From positions 113,553,501 to 113,617,500 of the forward strand of contig NC_064614.1 of NCBI RefSeq assembly GCF_023898315.1: a stretch of DNA of 64,000 nt, given 5' to 3'. Shown here one piece after another: positions 1-10,984 of this stretch. Numbering within the stretch: position 1 is the first letter of the stretch; each line of letters begins with the position of its first letter. The translations under genes and the position numbers were made by a program. The DNA comes from Schistocerca nitens (Eukaryota; Arthropoda; Insecta; Orthoptera; Acrididae). The notes under the pieces are model-generated. The model ran no database searches and was not told the DNA's origin. It saw only the letters and a list, made by a program, of their open reading frames with translations.

Positions 1-93
1 TGTTTGTGTGTCTATCGACCTGCCAGCACTTTCGTTTGATAAGCCACATCATCTTTGTTTTTATATATATTTTTCCCACGTGGAATGTTTCCC
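1..93 (+). repeat. Penelope-like element end repeat, truncated
   Basis: The first bases match the right-hand end of the repeat at 5640-5757: a GTGT-rich run, a 'CTATC' then 'CTTTCGTTTG' block, and the terminal 'TTTTTCCCACGTGGAATGT'. Only the outer end is present; the hammerhead-like core seen in the other copies would lie left of the window. Plus orientation. Confidence 0.7.
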
Positions 94-690
94 TCTATTA
101 TAAAATATATAAGTAGAATGACATACTTGTTTTGTCTAAAAATTTTAAAAATTTGTGCCTATTTCTTTCAGTATGGGTCTTGTACCTAATGTCATAGTAA
201 TTATCAGAGAAGCTACAGCCTCAAAGGACTTCAGACTCACATCATTGTTCCTCAGTATCGCTGAGACCAGATCTGGGTACACCTCAAAACCCAATATTTG
301 AGTTCAGAATCTCTGTCTCACAGTAATGCAATCCAAGTGATATCTTCCTCTGTCTCGTGGCCTTTTCCAGTGTGGAGGCACAGGAAGATACCTTATAATA
401 CTGAAAATTACTTATTGGAAACAATAAAAAAAAAAGGAATGAAGAAAGGCAACTAATTATCTGCAGTGCAGTAGCTCATTGATAAATCTGTAAAACTTAC
501 AACTATTCCTCCCCCACCACACACCATTCATCAGTTACCTACATTACATTTATTATGGCTTAGAATATGCACATAAAACTTCCCACTGCACACGCTTACT
601 TTGTAACAAACATTTTGAGAAATGAAATTGATTATTCATAAAGTCTAACACTAGCATTGATTTATAATGACCACAAAAATTTATTTCCAG
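94..690. other. Non-coding; presumed Taf13 intron
   Basis: AT-rich sequence with no recognisable coding segment. It ends in a polypyrimidine stretch and the acceptor TTATTTCCAG at 681-690. Taf13 proteins have a short variable N-terminus, so the start codon is probably in an exon to the left of the window; I could not find a convincing first exon here. Confidence 0.5.
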
Positions 691-861
691 TTTGAGGAAG
701 AGGAGTCTGATTTACCACTTGGACAGACACTTTCTGGAAGAAAGCGCTTATTCTCGAAAGAACTTCGTTGCATGATGTATGGCTTTGGTGATGATCAAAA
801 TCCATATACAGAAAGTGTTGATCTTCTAGAGGATCTCGTAATTGAATTCATTACAGAAATG
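691..861 (+). CDS. Taf13: TFIID subunit TAF13, internal exon (histone-fold N half)
   Basis: This exon encodes 57 residues of TAF13, a small subunit of general transcription factor TFIID that pairs with TAF11 through a histone fold in the nucleus. It begins with an acidic run (FEEEES) and then contains the highly conserved block KRLFSKELRCMMYGFGDDQ followed by PYTESVDLLEDLVIEFITEM, the first two helices of the fold. Boundaries are set by the acceptor TTTCCAG ending at 690 and the donor ATG|GTAAGT at 861/862. Both ends are phase 0, and the reading continues in frame into the exon at 12361. The N-terminal residues must come from an exon outside the window. There are no stops or unusual residues, so this looks like the functional gene. 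Confidence 0.96.
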
Positions 862-891
862 GTAAGTTTCTGTGTTATTTTTATTGTTTTC

Positions 892-1569
892 AGTTAATAG
901 TTATTGTATTTGTTTTCATGTGTGAATTTTGTGCTTTGTTGCAACAGTAGTGTCCAGAAGTGGTTTGTTCATTATTTGAAATGTATACAAAAGCTCCCAG
1001 AATTGAATAGCATATGTCAACAAGATTGGAAAAGGGACAAGTTGAAACTATTTACAGTTGGACAAAAGACATGTATTTGTCAGAGAGCAATGTCCAGTTG
1101 CCATTAGTTGGACAACATATAACTGTGCACTGTAGTTGAGACAATGTTTGTACACATTGGATTTCAAACCTGATTCTGCTCATTACTTTAGAAATCATCT
1201 GTGATAGTGCTCATGTTGCCAGAAAGGTGCTGAAATAAAGCAATAAAAAATAACAGATTTGTTATGGAGCTACAAAATATAAACATTGATGACTCCTGCC
1301 AGTAATAAACTGACCATTATCAACCACTGATGAAACTTTGAACATTTTAATCAAATTATCCTGGCAGGCAGACAACATTACATCACAACTGAGCTTATCA
1401 CATAGGAAGGTTCATAGCATTCTGCATAATATTAAGATGAATTCATTTGGCTTGTTCACGAATGCTGTCCCTTTGAGAGTCACTGTCAGTTATAAATAAC
1501 CTCACTCCACTGACAGATGTTGGTGACAGCTTCCTGAGTATCATTGTTTGCTTTCCCTATTATATACTG
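892..1569. other. Unassigned intron sequence
   Basis: No coding segment, terminal repeat or tandem repeat recognised. It is AT-rich intron sequence following the Taf13 donor site. Confidence 0.5.
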
Positions 1570-1748
1570 AGGGACCTGGTTAAGACAGTGTTAACACACT
1601 AGACTCACATCAATAAGAATGGAGTTTGTACCCCATCTGGCCAACCTGACTTGGATTTTCCATGGTTTCCCAAGTGGCTAAGGTGAATGTCAGGGTGGTT
1701 CCACTGGTATGGCCCTGGCCGACTTACTGTCCTATCCTTGCCTAATCC
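1570..1748 (+). repeat. tRNA-derived SINE (short, degenerate)
   Basis: A box A-like GGTTAAGACAGTG and a decayed box B (GAGTTTGTACCC) are followed by the body 'CTGGCCAACCTGACTTGG', 'TTTTCCATGGTTTCCC' and 'CTATCCTTGCCTAATCC'. The body resembles a SINE family that I recall as very common in locusts. A related copy in minus orientation sits at 10595-10750. The family name is from memory only. Confidence 0.6.
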
Positions 1749-1828
1749 TGTCATAAAGATGCTGTAACTTACCAAACAGGAAAGTGCTGGTAGATAGACA
1801 CAATAAAAAACACACAAACAAATTTCAA

Positions 1829-1857
1829 GCCTTCACAACCCACGGTTGCTTCGTCGG
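1829..1857 (-). ncRNA. Hammerhead-ribozyme-like core, decayed
   Basis: On the minus strand this is the same motif as at 5205, 5609 and 54856, but with CUGANGA changed to CCGACGA and GAAA changed to GAAG. The helix II arms (GCAACC / GGTTGT) are intact. The changes at invariant positions suggest that it would not cleave. Confidence 0.5.
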
Positions 1858-2124
1858 GAAGGAGAGGGAAAGACGAAGGATGTGGGTTTTAAGGGAGAGG
1901 GTAAGGAGTCATTCCAATCCCGGGAGCAGAAAGACTTACCTTAGGGGGAAAAAGGGACAGGTATACACTCGCGCACACACACACATATCCATCCTCACAT
2001 ACACAGACACAAGCAGATGTATGTAAAGGCAAAGAGTTTGGACAGAGATGTCAGTCGAGGCGGAAGTACCGAGGCAAAGATGTTGTTGAATGACAGGTGA
2101 GGTATGAGCGGTGGCAACTTGAAA

Positions 2125-4945
2125 TTAGCAGAGGTTGAGGCCTGGTGGGTAATGGGAAGAAAGGATATATTGAAGGGCAAGTTCCCATCTTCGAAGTTCT
2201 GATAGGTTGGTGGTAGTGGGAAGTATCCAGATAACCCGAATGGTGTAACACTGTGCCAAGATGTGCTGGCTGTGCACCAAGGCATGTTTAGCCACAGGGT
2301 GATCCTCATTACCAACAAACACTGTCTGCCTGTGTCCGTTCATGTGAATGGACAGTTTGTTGCTGGTCATTCCCACATAGAAAGCTTCACAGTGTAGGCA
2401 TGTCAGTTGGCAAATCACGTGGGTGCTTTCACACGTGGTTCTGCCTTTGATCGTGTACACCTTCCAGGTTACAGGACTGGAGTAGGTGGTGGTGGGAGGG
2501 TGCATGGAACAGGTTTTACACCGGGGGCGGTTACAAGGGTAGGAGCCAGAGGGTAGGGAAGGTGGTTTGGGGATTTCATAGGAATGAACCAAGAGGTTAC
2601 GAAGGTTAGGTGGATGGCGGAAAGACACTCTTGGTGGAGTGGGGAGGATTTAATGAAGGATGGATCTCATTTCAGGGCAGGATTTGAGGAAGTCGTATCC
2701 CTGCTGGAGAGCCACATTCAGAGTCTGGTCCAGTCCCGAAAAGTATCCTGTCACAAGTAGGGCACTTTTGGGATTCTTCTGTGGGAGGTTCTCGGTTTGA
2801 GGGGATGAGGAAGTGGCTCTGGTAATTTGCTTCTGTACCAGGTTGGGAGGGTAGTTGCGGGTTGTGAAAGCTGTTTTCAGGTTGTTGGTGTAATGGTTCA
2901 GGAATTCGGGACTGGAGCAGATTCGTTTGCCACGAAGACCTAAGCTGTAGGGAAGGGACCATTTGATATGGAATGGATGGCAGCTGTCATAATGGAGGTA
3001 CTGTTGCTTGTTGGTGGGTTTGATGTGGAGGGATGTGTGAAGCTGGCCATTGGACAGATAGAGGTCAACGTCGAGGAAAGTGGCATGGGATTTGGAGTAG
3101 GACCAAGTGAATCTGATGGAACCAAAGGAGTTGAGGTTGGAGAGGAAATTCTGGAGTTCATCTTCACTGTGAGTCCAGATCATGAAGATGTCATCAATAA
3201 ATCTGTACCAAACTTTTGGTTGGCAGGCCTGGGTAACCAAGAAGGCTTCCTCTAAGCAACCCATAAATAGGTTGTCGTACGAGGGGGCCATCCTGGTACC
3301 CATGGCTGTTGCCTTTAATTGTTGGTATGTCTGGCCTTCAAAAGTGAAGAAGTTGTGAGTTAGGATGAAGTTGGCTAAGGTAATGAGGAGGTGAGGTTTT
3401 AGGTAGGGTGGCAGGTGATCGGCATGAAAGGAAGTGCTCCATCGCAGCGAGGCCCTGGATGTGCAGGATATTTATGTATAGGGAAGTGGCATCAATGGTT
3501 ACAAGGATGGTTTCCGGGGGTAACAGATTGGGTAAGGATTTCAGGCGTTTGAGAAAGTGGTTGGTGTCTTTGATGAAGGATGGGAGACTGCATGTAATGG
3601 GTTGGAGGTGTTGATCTACATAGGCAGAGATACGTTCTGTGGGGACTTGGTAACCAGCTACAATGGGGCGGTCGGGATATTTGGGTTTGTGAATTTTAGG
3701 AAGTAGCTAGAAGGTAGGGGTGCGGGGTGTTGGTGGGGTCAGGAGGTTGACGGTGTCAGGTGAAAAGTTTATAGGGGGCCTAAGGTTCTGAGGATTCCTT
3801 GAAGCTCCGCCTGGACATCAGGAATGGGATTGCCTTAGCAAACTTTGTATGTAGTGTTGCCTGAAAGCTGACGCAGCCCCTCAGCCACATACTCCCGATG
3901 ATAAAGTACCACGGTCGTGGAACCCTTGTCAGCCGGAAGAATGACGATGGATTGGTTAGCTTTCAGATCACGGATAGCTTGGGCTTCAGCTGTGGTGATT
4001 TTGGGAGTAGGATTAAGGTTTTTCAAGAAAGATTGAGAGGCAAGGCTGGAAGTGAGAAATTCCTGGAAGGTTTGGAGAGGGTGATTTTGAGGAAGAGGAG
4101 GTGGGTCCCGCTGTGATGGAGGACGGAACTGTTTCAGGCAGGGTTCAATTTGGATAGTGTCTTGGGGAGTTGGATCATTAGGAGCAGGTTTAGGATTATT
4201 TTTCTTCATGGCAAAGTGATATTTCCAGCAGAGACTATGAGTGTAGGACAGTAAATCTTTGACGAGGGCTGTTTGGTTGAATCTGGGGGTGGGGCTGAAG
4301 GTGAGGCCTTTGAATGGGACAGAGGTTTGGAGGAAAGGTTAACTACTGAATTGGGGTGTTGTGGTTCCAGATTGTGTTGACTAGAATTTTGAGGTTTTGG
4401 GGGGAGTGGAGCTGGAAGTGGGAGATTGAGTAGATGGGAGAGACTGGGTCTGTGTGCAATGAGAGGAGGTTGAGGTTTGTTGGAAAGGTTGTGGAGGGTG
4501 ATTGAGTTGCCTTTCTGGAGGCGGGAAACCAGGAGATTGGATAGTTTTCTGAGGTGGAGGGTGGCATGCTGTTCTAATTTGTGGTTGGCCTGTAGGAGGA
4601 TGCTCCAGCTGGTGTGGATGTGGGAGAGGAAAGATTGAGGACGTTGATTAGGGATAGGAGTTGACGGGTGTGTTTATTGGATGAGTTGATGTGTAGGTGA
4701 AGGATTAGGCGGCTGAGGGCTATGGATTGTTCAGTTTGGAACTGGTATAGGGACTGATGGAAAGAAGGGTTACAGCCAGAGATGGGAACTTTAAGTGTGA
4801 GGCCTTTGGGGGTAATGCCAAATGTCAGACAAGCGTTAGTGAATAAAATATGGGAGCGTAATCTGGCTAGGGCGAAGGCATGTTTGCGGAGGGAATGTAA
4901 ATAAAACTTAATGGGGTCGCTGTGGGGATGTTGTGAGGGTGACAT
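2125..4945 (-). pseudogene. PLE polyprotein: reverse transcriptase + GIY-YIG endonuclease, broken
   Basis: On the minus strand, the N-terminal region lies at 4945-4574 and continues through 4209-3835, including ADKGSTTVVLYHREYV. The first RT catalytic Asp is in TIDATSLY near 3500. Then 3303-2650 begins MGTRMAPSYDNLFMG and holds the FIDDIF catalytic pair near 3190. The stretch 2628-2125 holds a Cys-rich CNRPRCKTC knuckle and a GIY-YIG type core (AFYVGMTSNKL ... MNGHRQ). This order is typical of Penelope-like proteins. The segments lie in different frames, with stops between 3835 and 3303 and around 4570, so at least two lesions separate it from an intact reading frame. The domains themselves are still well conserved, so the insertion is not ancient. 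Confidence 0.88.
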
Positions 4946-4963
4946 GGTATTAGAAGGTGGAAA

Positions 4964-5177
4964 GTATCATGAAGAAGAACTCCAGCATTTCCTCTCCAAC
5001 CTCAACTCCTTTGGTTCCATCAGATTCACCTGGTCCTACTCCAAATCCCATGCCACTTTCCTCGACGTTGACCTCCATCTGTCCAATAGCCACCTTCACA
5101 CACACGCATTTACATATGTCTACCTGTGTCTGTATATGTGCGGATGGATATTTTTCCCATGTGGAATGTTTCTTTCT
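4964..5177 (+). mobile_element. Second PLE fragment, opposite orientation, 5'-truncated
   Basis: On the plus strand 4968-5095 encodes SNLNSFGSIRFTWSYSKSH and FLDVDLHLSN, the same RT segment as in the minus-strand element (about 3030-3160). It then runs into GT/AC-rich sequence and the terminal 'TTTTTCCCATGTGGAATGTT'. It is therefore a small piece of RT fused to an end repeat, placed head-to-head with the larger element. Confidence 0.82.
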
Positions 5178-5204
5178 AATAAAAAACACACACACAAATT
5201 TCAC

Positions 5205-5233
5205 GCTTTCACAACCCAAGGTTGCTTCATCAG
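5205..5233 (-). ncRNA. Hammerhead-ribozyme-like core
   Basis: The minus strand reads CTGATGA, then a hairpin AGCAACC-TTG-GGTTGT, then GAAAGC. These are the CUGANGA and GAAA strands of a hammerhead with helix II between them. Hammerheads are known in Penelope-like end repeats. I could not assign helix I or the cleavage-site strand confidently by eye. Confidence 0.6.
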
Positions 5234-5364
5234 GAAAGAGGGAAGGAGAGGGAAAGACGAAAGGATGTGGGTTTTAAGGGAGGGGGTAAGGAGTCATTCC
5301 AATCCCGAGAGCGGAAAGACTTGCCTTAGGGGGAAAGAAAGGACAGGTATACACGACGCGCGCG

Positions 5365-5366
5365 CC

Positions 5367-5397
<31 letters not shown>

Positions 5398-5443
5398 ACA
5401 CACACACCCGCGCACGCGCGCTGTCTGTATGTGTGCGGGTTTG

Positions 5444-5497
<54 letters not shown>
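5365..5497. repeat. C-run and (AC)n/(GT)n microsatellites
   Basis: There are about 19 consecutive C (5365-5383), then (AC)n to 5407, a mixed CG-alternating stretch, (TG)n at about 5445-5489 and an alternating CG run to 5497. They form the central loop of the PLE palindrome and are a likely site of assembly error or length polymorphism. Confidence 0.9.
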
Positions 5498-5608
5498 AGT
5501 GTATACCTGTCGTTTTTTCCCCCTAAGGTAAGTCTTTCCGCTCCCGGGATTGGAATGACTCCTTACCCTCTCCCTTAAAACCCACATCCTTTCGTCTTTC
5601 CCTCTTTC

Positions 5609-5637
5609 CTGATGAAGCAACCTTGGCTTGCGAAAGC
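5609..5637 (+). ncRNA. Hammerhead-ribozyme-like core
   Basis: The plus strand reads CTGATGA, then AGCAACC-TTGG-CTTGC (helix II with a substitution), then GAAAGC. It is in the right arm of the palindrome, so it is the mirror copy of the motif at 5205-5233. Confidence 0.55.
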
Positions 5638-5760
5638 TTGATATTTGTGGGTGTGTTTGTGTGTTTATTGTCTCTATCAACATAACAATGCTTTCGTTTG
5701 GTAAGTTACAGCATCTTTGTTTTTAGATATATTTTTCCCACGTGGAATGTATCTTTAGTC

Positions 5761-8590
5761 TGTTGTGTCAAATGGTCAAAGGACAAATAAGTAAATGAAT
5801 AAAATAAGTCATCTTTGCTGGCAGTGAAACATAACATTGTCTCTATTAGCCACAAACTGTTTGTCTGTCAGTCAGTTGGTTGGAAAGGAAGAACATCCCC
5901 AGGGAAGTAAAAATTTCACATTTAGGAAAGTAGGGGGAAAGTTATGTGTAATTTCACACGTCACTCATTATTCACTCGCTCTAAGAGCAGCCCCGAATCT
6001 ACGATATTTCTGAACTGCAGCAAAACCTTGATAGTGCCCCCCCTCCTTGCGCCCCTCCCCATCGAGTGTTTGAGTTAGGACATAAAAAAAAAGCACAGCT
6101 TTAAGAATAGTTAGATGTATAAAACATACGTGTTCAAGGAAATGTAAGACGTAATTTGGTCTTAACTGTGCCAAAGTGCAGTACCACGCCTCTTCACATG
6201 GCATTCTTCTGTCACTGTATTTCACGCTGTCAAATTCAAACTTGTATATTTAGCAAAGGAAACTATCAAGCCTATATTCAGGACAGTGAAAATTAAAATG
6301 TCCTTTGGTGCCTCTCCTGCTCCCAGTCAGCCGGTTTAACATCCAACCAGCACCCCACACACCCCCCCCCCCCCAAAAAAAAAAAAAAATAAAAGAAGAA
6401 GAAGAAGAAGAGGAGGGCAATCACAATTAATACTGTGTGGGATTATTTGTGGCTAGGAGAATAAGAACTCTTCTTCTTCAATCCTTAGGTCCCAGCATTT
6501 TTTTCTCTCTAATCTTGCCACAGCTTTACACAGTGCGCTTTCCTTCTTGCAAGAGAATTTGCTTCCTTATCAAAGTTCGTCAAAAATTTTGCTACATGAA
6601 AAATCAAAATGTTGTCTAATACTGTAAAAGCTGTTATTATGGATAGTACGCAAGACTGATGTGGTTTCTCGATTTGATTACATCTATTTTGTCACTGTTT
6701 ACTATATAAAATGAAATAGGTGTTTCTAATATTATAGCAGTTGTAACACATGCCAAATAAGTGTGACTATTTTAGCACAAATGGTCATTTTTATCTACCT
6801 CATTTACATAAAAAACATGACAGTGTAATTCACAGAGTACCTATATCAAGTGCCTAGTAGGTCTACTACAAGCAAAAAGTTTTATGTTAGGAAATAGCTT
6901 CACATTTCATTCATATGCTCCAGTTTCTCAAGCATGAGATCGAAAAGTAGTAGTAGTACAAAATTTTTATATAAATTCAGAATCGTCATATTCTTCCATA
7001 TAATTTATTAGAAGTCCCTGTTTCTTCTCCTTCCTGTTTCCAACAATCTTGCCATCACTAACTCTGTACTATTCCTGCCATTGCCAAACTTATTCTCCGA
7101 TTAACTTCACTAACCCTGCTGGAGTCACCAGTTCAGTTAACCACGTTTATTCTTCGTTTACGCATTATTATGTGTTTGTACAACGCGTTCTCCATGCTAT
7201 TCCGAGAACAGACTGCTTACCGGGGGCTGTCCAACTGGCCCTTAGCAGTGTAGCATACTGGCAAAAATTTGTGTCAAAATTTCATTTTCTTGGATACACC
7301 AAGAAGATAACACGTAATCTTTCTTGCCTGTTATTCCTGTCAGTCATTTATTTCTACTCTGATAGTCTGAATCTATGGATTTCACTAATAATTATAACAT
7401 TGATAATCATTCGCACACCCAATCAACCACATAAATGAACAGCGGTTGGCATTCACCTGTTTGGTTTATTCGGCTCGGCTAATATAGCCCCGTCCCCTTT
7501 TGTCTATGGGAAATTTTTTTAATTTCTAGATGCGACAGGATTTCCCAGGCAGAGACATCACATAGAGTATGCACGCATTAAAAAATCAACTTATGATTCA
7601 CTCAGGAATCAACTTCGAATGTGTTCAATCGATAGACCAACGTGCACTGGATACTATGCGCTTTGTGAAACAATCTTTTTTTTTTCTTCAAGAATATGAA
7701 TTTGGCACCTCCTGAAATTGCTATCCAGGGCAAATGCCCCACTTCGCCCCCCCCCCCTCCCCCCAGGTCTGGGCATGTCTTAAGAGGGATAGATTATAAT
7801 TACGGATCTTGATGTGGACATACTCCCATCATGCTATCAGAGAGCAGCACCCAGAAAAAGAATAAGAATGGGCAGTGTGCTTGCATATAGATGTTTGACA
7901 GTTAAAGTTACCTTGCCAAGAACAGTGTTATGAAACTGAAACATCCCTTCTAATCACCCAGGCCTTTAACAGTTGATTCCTTTTTCCTTAAGGCCATACA
8001 TAGCGCAAAATGCATTCTTGTACTTAAACATATATAAGTCCAAAAATATTACAGTTAACGCAGTAAAACTTGAGACTACTTTATACAACATAATGCTTCA
8101 TATTCTGTGCAATTTTTGTTGGAAAATGCGCATAAACATTCATTGTGTAAATATTTGAATTTTTAATTAACATTGTTTCTATAATGTACCATTTCTTGCA
8201 AACTAATGAAGCAATAAAATTGGAATTTCACAGTTTACATCTGTATAAGTGGCTCATAAAATGTGTGGAGCAGATTTTTGTTTAAAGTCATAGATACTTT
8301 GAAATTAATTTTTTAGTTTTGTGTTGCTCGGGACTGGTCTATTTTTCTCAGATTTTAAAGGAGAACTTTTCCCAGAGAAAAGGTAGTAGAACGTGCTGCA
8401 CAGGATTATTCAGTAAGTAATTCTTAAGAGCTATGCCAAATTTCAGGATGTTTGCTTTATAGTTCATGACAAAAGGTACATTATATCTCAAAAAAGTCAG
8501 TTTACGACAATTCACATTTGAAGTTTTTATTTCAATTTTTGGCAGTATCACTATATGTCTAGGGACTAATGATGTCCATATCCATAATCT
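5761..8590. other. Unassigned intron sequence with C-runs
   Basis: I recognise no gene or complete element. Visible are C-rich runs at about 6031-6060, 6361-6375 (followed by A-run and (GAA)n to 6412) and 7749-7765, and a 129-codon open stretch on the plus strand at 7049-7438 without any recognisable motif. The last is probably chance. Confidence 0.5.
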
Positions 8591-9064
8591 TTATTCTCTT
8601 CCTCGTCTTTCTGGGGTAATCTCTTCTCTTGCCTCTTTTGCATTGCCAACTTTTGCATTTTTCTTCAGCTGTCTAGCTTTGTCCAGTCGCACTTCATTCA
8701 TCCTTCTGAGTATCTTCAACGTGAATGCACCTGGATGGGAGCCTAGTCTCTGCAGGCACTTAATCCTACCAACATTTTCACTAGTGAATACTAGACAGGC
8801 ATCGCATGCAGATGTCTTCACACATACTGTTTTTGGACAACTCATCCAGACAAGGTATTTGTATTGTGTGAGCTCTCATTTATATTGTGTGTTTTCCCAT
8901 GTACACACTTTTTTCAGGAGTTCGGGTTTGGCTAGGTACCTGAAAGTTGGTTTTATAACATCTGAAACAGCAAGTGGTAAACCATGTTTTTGGGTGTATG
9001 GCTTTCCATTGGCTTTTTCCTGAAGATATTTGCACCATGAGTTGTTCACATTTAGGAGCAGCAT
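8591..9064 (-). pseudogene. Kolobok-like transposase, C-terminal fragment, broken
   Basis: Minus-strand peptides closely track the C-terminal third of the intact transposase at 49217-50992. SWCKYLQEKANG and SDVIKPTFRYLAKPELLKK match its SWCKY...EIKPIFRDLADRSLLMK. A shifted-frame HGKTHNINES matches HGKTQNPNEC, which contains the catalytic Glu. CPKTVCV matches LPKTVFV, and GRIKCLQRLG matches TKCQVLQKLG. A frame shift just before the HGKTHN block is compensated just after it, and stops are present. The catalytic Asp region was not found upstream. It is too different to be a recent copy of the 49-kb element, so it is a separate, older family member inside the Taf13 intron. Confidence 0.78.
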
Positions 9065-9140
9065 CTGTAATACTGTTATTTAAATTTCCTGTAGCTTTTA
9101 GACATGTGAAATTCGACATTTCCACACCTTTTTGAATATG

Positions 9141-10594
9141 TGTCCACTGTTATGATCCATTTTGAGCAAAACAAGTTGATATATGCAAAACTATAAAATA
9201 AGTTTGTAGCATGTACTATTAAAACAATCATGTTGTAAACAAAGGAATAAGCAAAGAGAATCTTTTCACATCCTTCTAGACTTATCTGCAGTTTGTTTCA
9301 ATTGTGTGAACAAAAAATTGACCCACAAGAAAGTAGCATAGAAAAGTCGTGGATCACAGCATAGAAAGAGGAGGTGTGGCAGGTGCAGACGCACAAACAA
9401 ACTTTTTTAAAACTTATTTCTAGCCGGAATTCAATTATAAAACTTTGGGATGTTATTCTTAACAAATCAATCTAATAAATTACTCAGTTAAAAAAAAAAC
9501 TTCATTTTTTTAATCCCCCCCCCCCTACATATGCCCCTGGATCTGTTCATATCTTCTGCTTATTAGGGAAGGGAGCTGTTGGCGAAATTGGAGGAGGGAG
9601 GGGCACTTATATCTCCCAGTGGGGAATTATTTGGATGGGATTACGTGGGTAACACGGATATTCACCTTAAAGTCAGAGAGAACCTATGGAAAATCTTGTG
9701 AGAACTGCCACCTTATTTTACTGCACTAAGTGTGGTCATCATTGCCTCCAGGAGTGCAGCAGATAGGTGTTGGGTGATCTTAAACACAGCCAGAGTGATA
9801 AGCACTGCAATTTCACCTTTCAGTTCTGTCGCCCATCCTGTTGTTGTTCGTAGTCCTGTTGCCGCATTCTGTCACTGCAATTACTTTTTCTCCATAGCAC
9901 ACTGCTAGTGATACTGCTACTCTGCTCACAGGTGCTAGCTGTAAAGCTTGCCACATCTTCATTTATTCTTGGCACCTCTTATCACAAGCTATGTTCACCT
10001 GGTCAAATACCTTCTTGCCCTCCATCTTCCCACTAGTGCAACTATGGTGTGAGAAGGGCTTGCAGCTACCCCTTCCCACCCATTTCCAGCTGCCAACGTG
10101 TGTTACACCACAGTGACCAGAAATCAGTTTGTGATCCACCCTTATCGTGCAACAACATTTGTCATGATTGCCAGCATACTTGACACATCTTATTGTGGCA
10201 GTATTTGGCCGCATGCCTCTCTTGCTGGTATTTAAAGCACTGAGGCTTTCTGTTGAGTCCTGTTGAGAGAGGTTCCACAAAGACTTTGCAAGGCTCCTTC
10301 AACCCTGCCCTGTCCTCTTATCATATCGATGTGCAGCATGAGTAATGATTATTTCGTAAGTTAACAGTACTGCATGGGGCATTTCTGTGTCAAATATTCA
10401 ATGCAACCTCTGCAGGATGACTGCCATTGCCAGTTTTTCTTCTTCTGATCTGTCTTCTACAGAGGTTTGGCGATGAGCTTGGCTACCAGATGTGCTTGTT
10501 GCCAGCCTATGTCTAAAGCAGGACATTGTTGTTGTGAGAGTAATTTTGTATATAGTTCTGAAAATTATCACAAAACACTTCAAAATAACTTCGT
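9141..10594. other. Unassigned intron sequence
   Basis: No recognisable coding or terminal-repeat signal. A C-run lies at about 9517-9529. Open stretches around 9963-10583 show no family motif. Confidence 0.5.
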
Positions 10595-10750
10595 TGAATG
10601 GTAGGGCAGGAAGTCTCCCATGACCTTATCAGTGATTCATCCTGGCATACACTGTAGCACAGAATATCCAAGTCAGGATGGCCAGACGGGATATGAACTC
10701 CACTCTGAATGTCAGGAGTGGGAGTGGCTGCATTCACTTCACCCATGCCC
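10595..10750 (-). repeat. tRNA-derived SINE, partial
   Basis: On the minus strand a box B-like GAGTTCATATCCC is followed by GTCTGGCCATCCTGACTTGG, the same body as the SINE at 1570-1748 in the opposite orientation. Box A is poorly preserved. Confidence 0.5.
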
Positions 10751-10984
10751 TGATGGCCCTTGTGTCATTAGTTTGTTGCAGCTTCACATCTGCCTAAATA
10801 CAGTGGGCTGTGTCATCTTCTTCTTATTGCTTGCTGAAGTTTTCCCAGCAGGACTGCCAGCCTCATAATCTGAGTTCCCTTCAGCTGACTCAGTAATTAC
10901 AGCCATCCAATGTCATTTGGTGTCTTTCTACAGTTATGCCTATTTTTTCCCTTCCTGGAAGCTGACAACTGCTATCATATTGAT

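Larger units (their letters stand above)
1752..4950 (-). mobile_element. Penelope-like retroelement (PLE), antisense in Taf13 intron
   Basis: A nearly full-length Penelope-like retroelement read on the minus strand. The coding region (2125-4945) carries a reverse transcriptase and a C-terminal GIY-YIG endonuclease. The 3' non-coding part (1752-2124) holds an AC-rich stretch, a polypurine stretch and a hammerhead-like core. PLEs insert with their own RT/GIY-YIG protein and commonly end in repeats called pseudo-LTRs. At its 5' side (near 4950) it abuts a second PLE fragment in the opposite direction. It lies antisense to Taf13 and has no visible effect on the splice sites. Stops and frame breaks show that it is no longer active. 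Confidence 0.88.
5178..5760. repeat. Long palindrome built from two PLE end repeats
   Basis: The left arm (about 5178-5360, minus orientation) and the right arm (about 5495-5675, plus orientation) are reverse complements over most of their length. Shared blocks include AAGGTTGCTTCATCAGGAAAG / CTTTCCTGATGAAGC, the polypurine GGAGAGGGAAAGACG block, and GACAGGTATACAC / GTGTATACCTGTC. The centre is a C-run with (AC)n and (GT)n tracts. The right arm continues to the element terminus CCCACGTGGAATGT near 5750. Confidence 0.85.

Noticed and set aside
4911-5531. 206-codon plus-strand open frame
   Set aside because: It strings together an inverted PLE RT scrap, an end repeat and a dinucleotide tract (runs of His-Thr and Val-Cys); not a gene.
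7049-7438. 129-codon plus-strand frame as a gene
   Set aside because: No motif, no splice or start context; lies in intronic AT-rich DNA and ends in a random-looking hydrophobic run.
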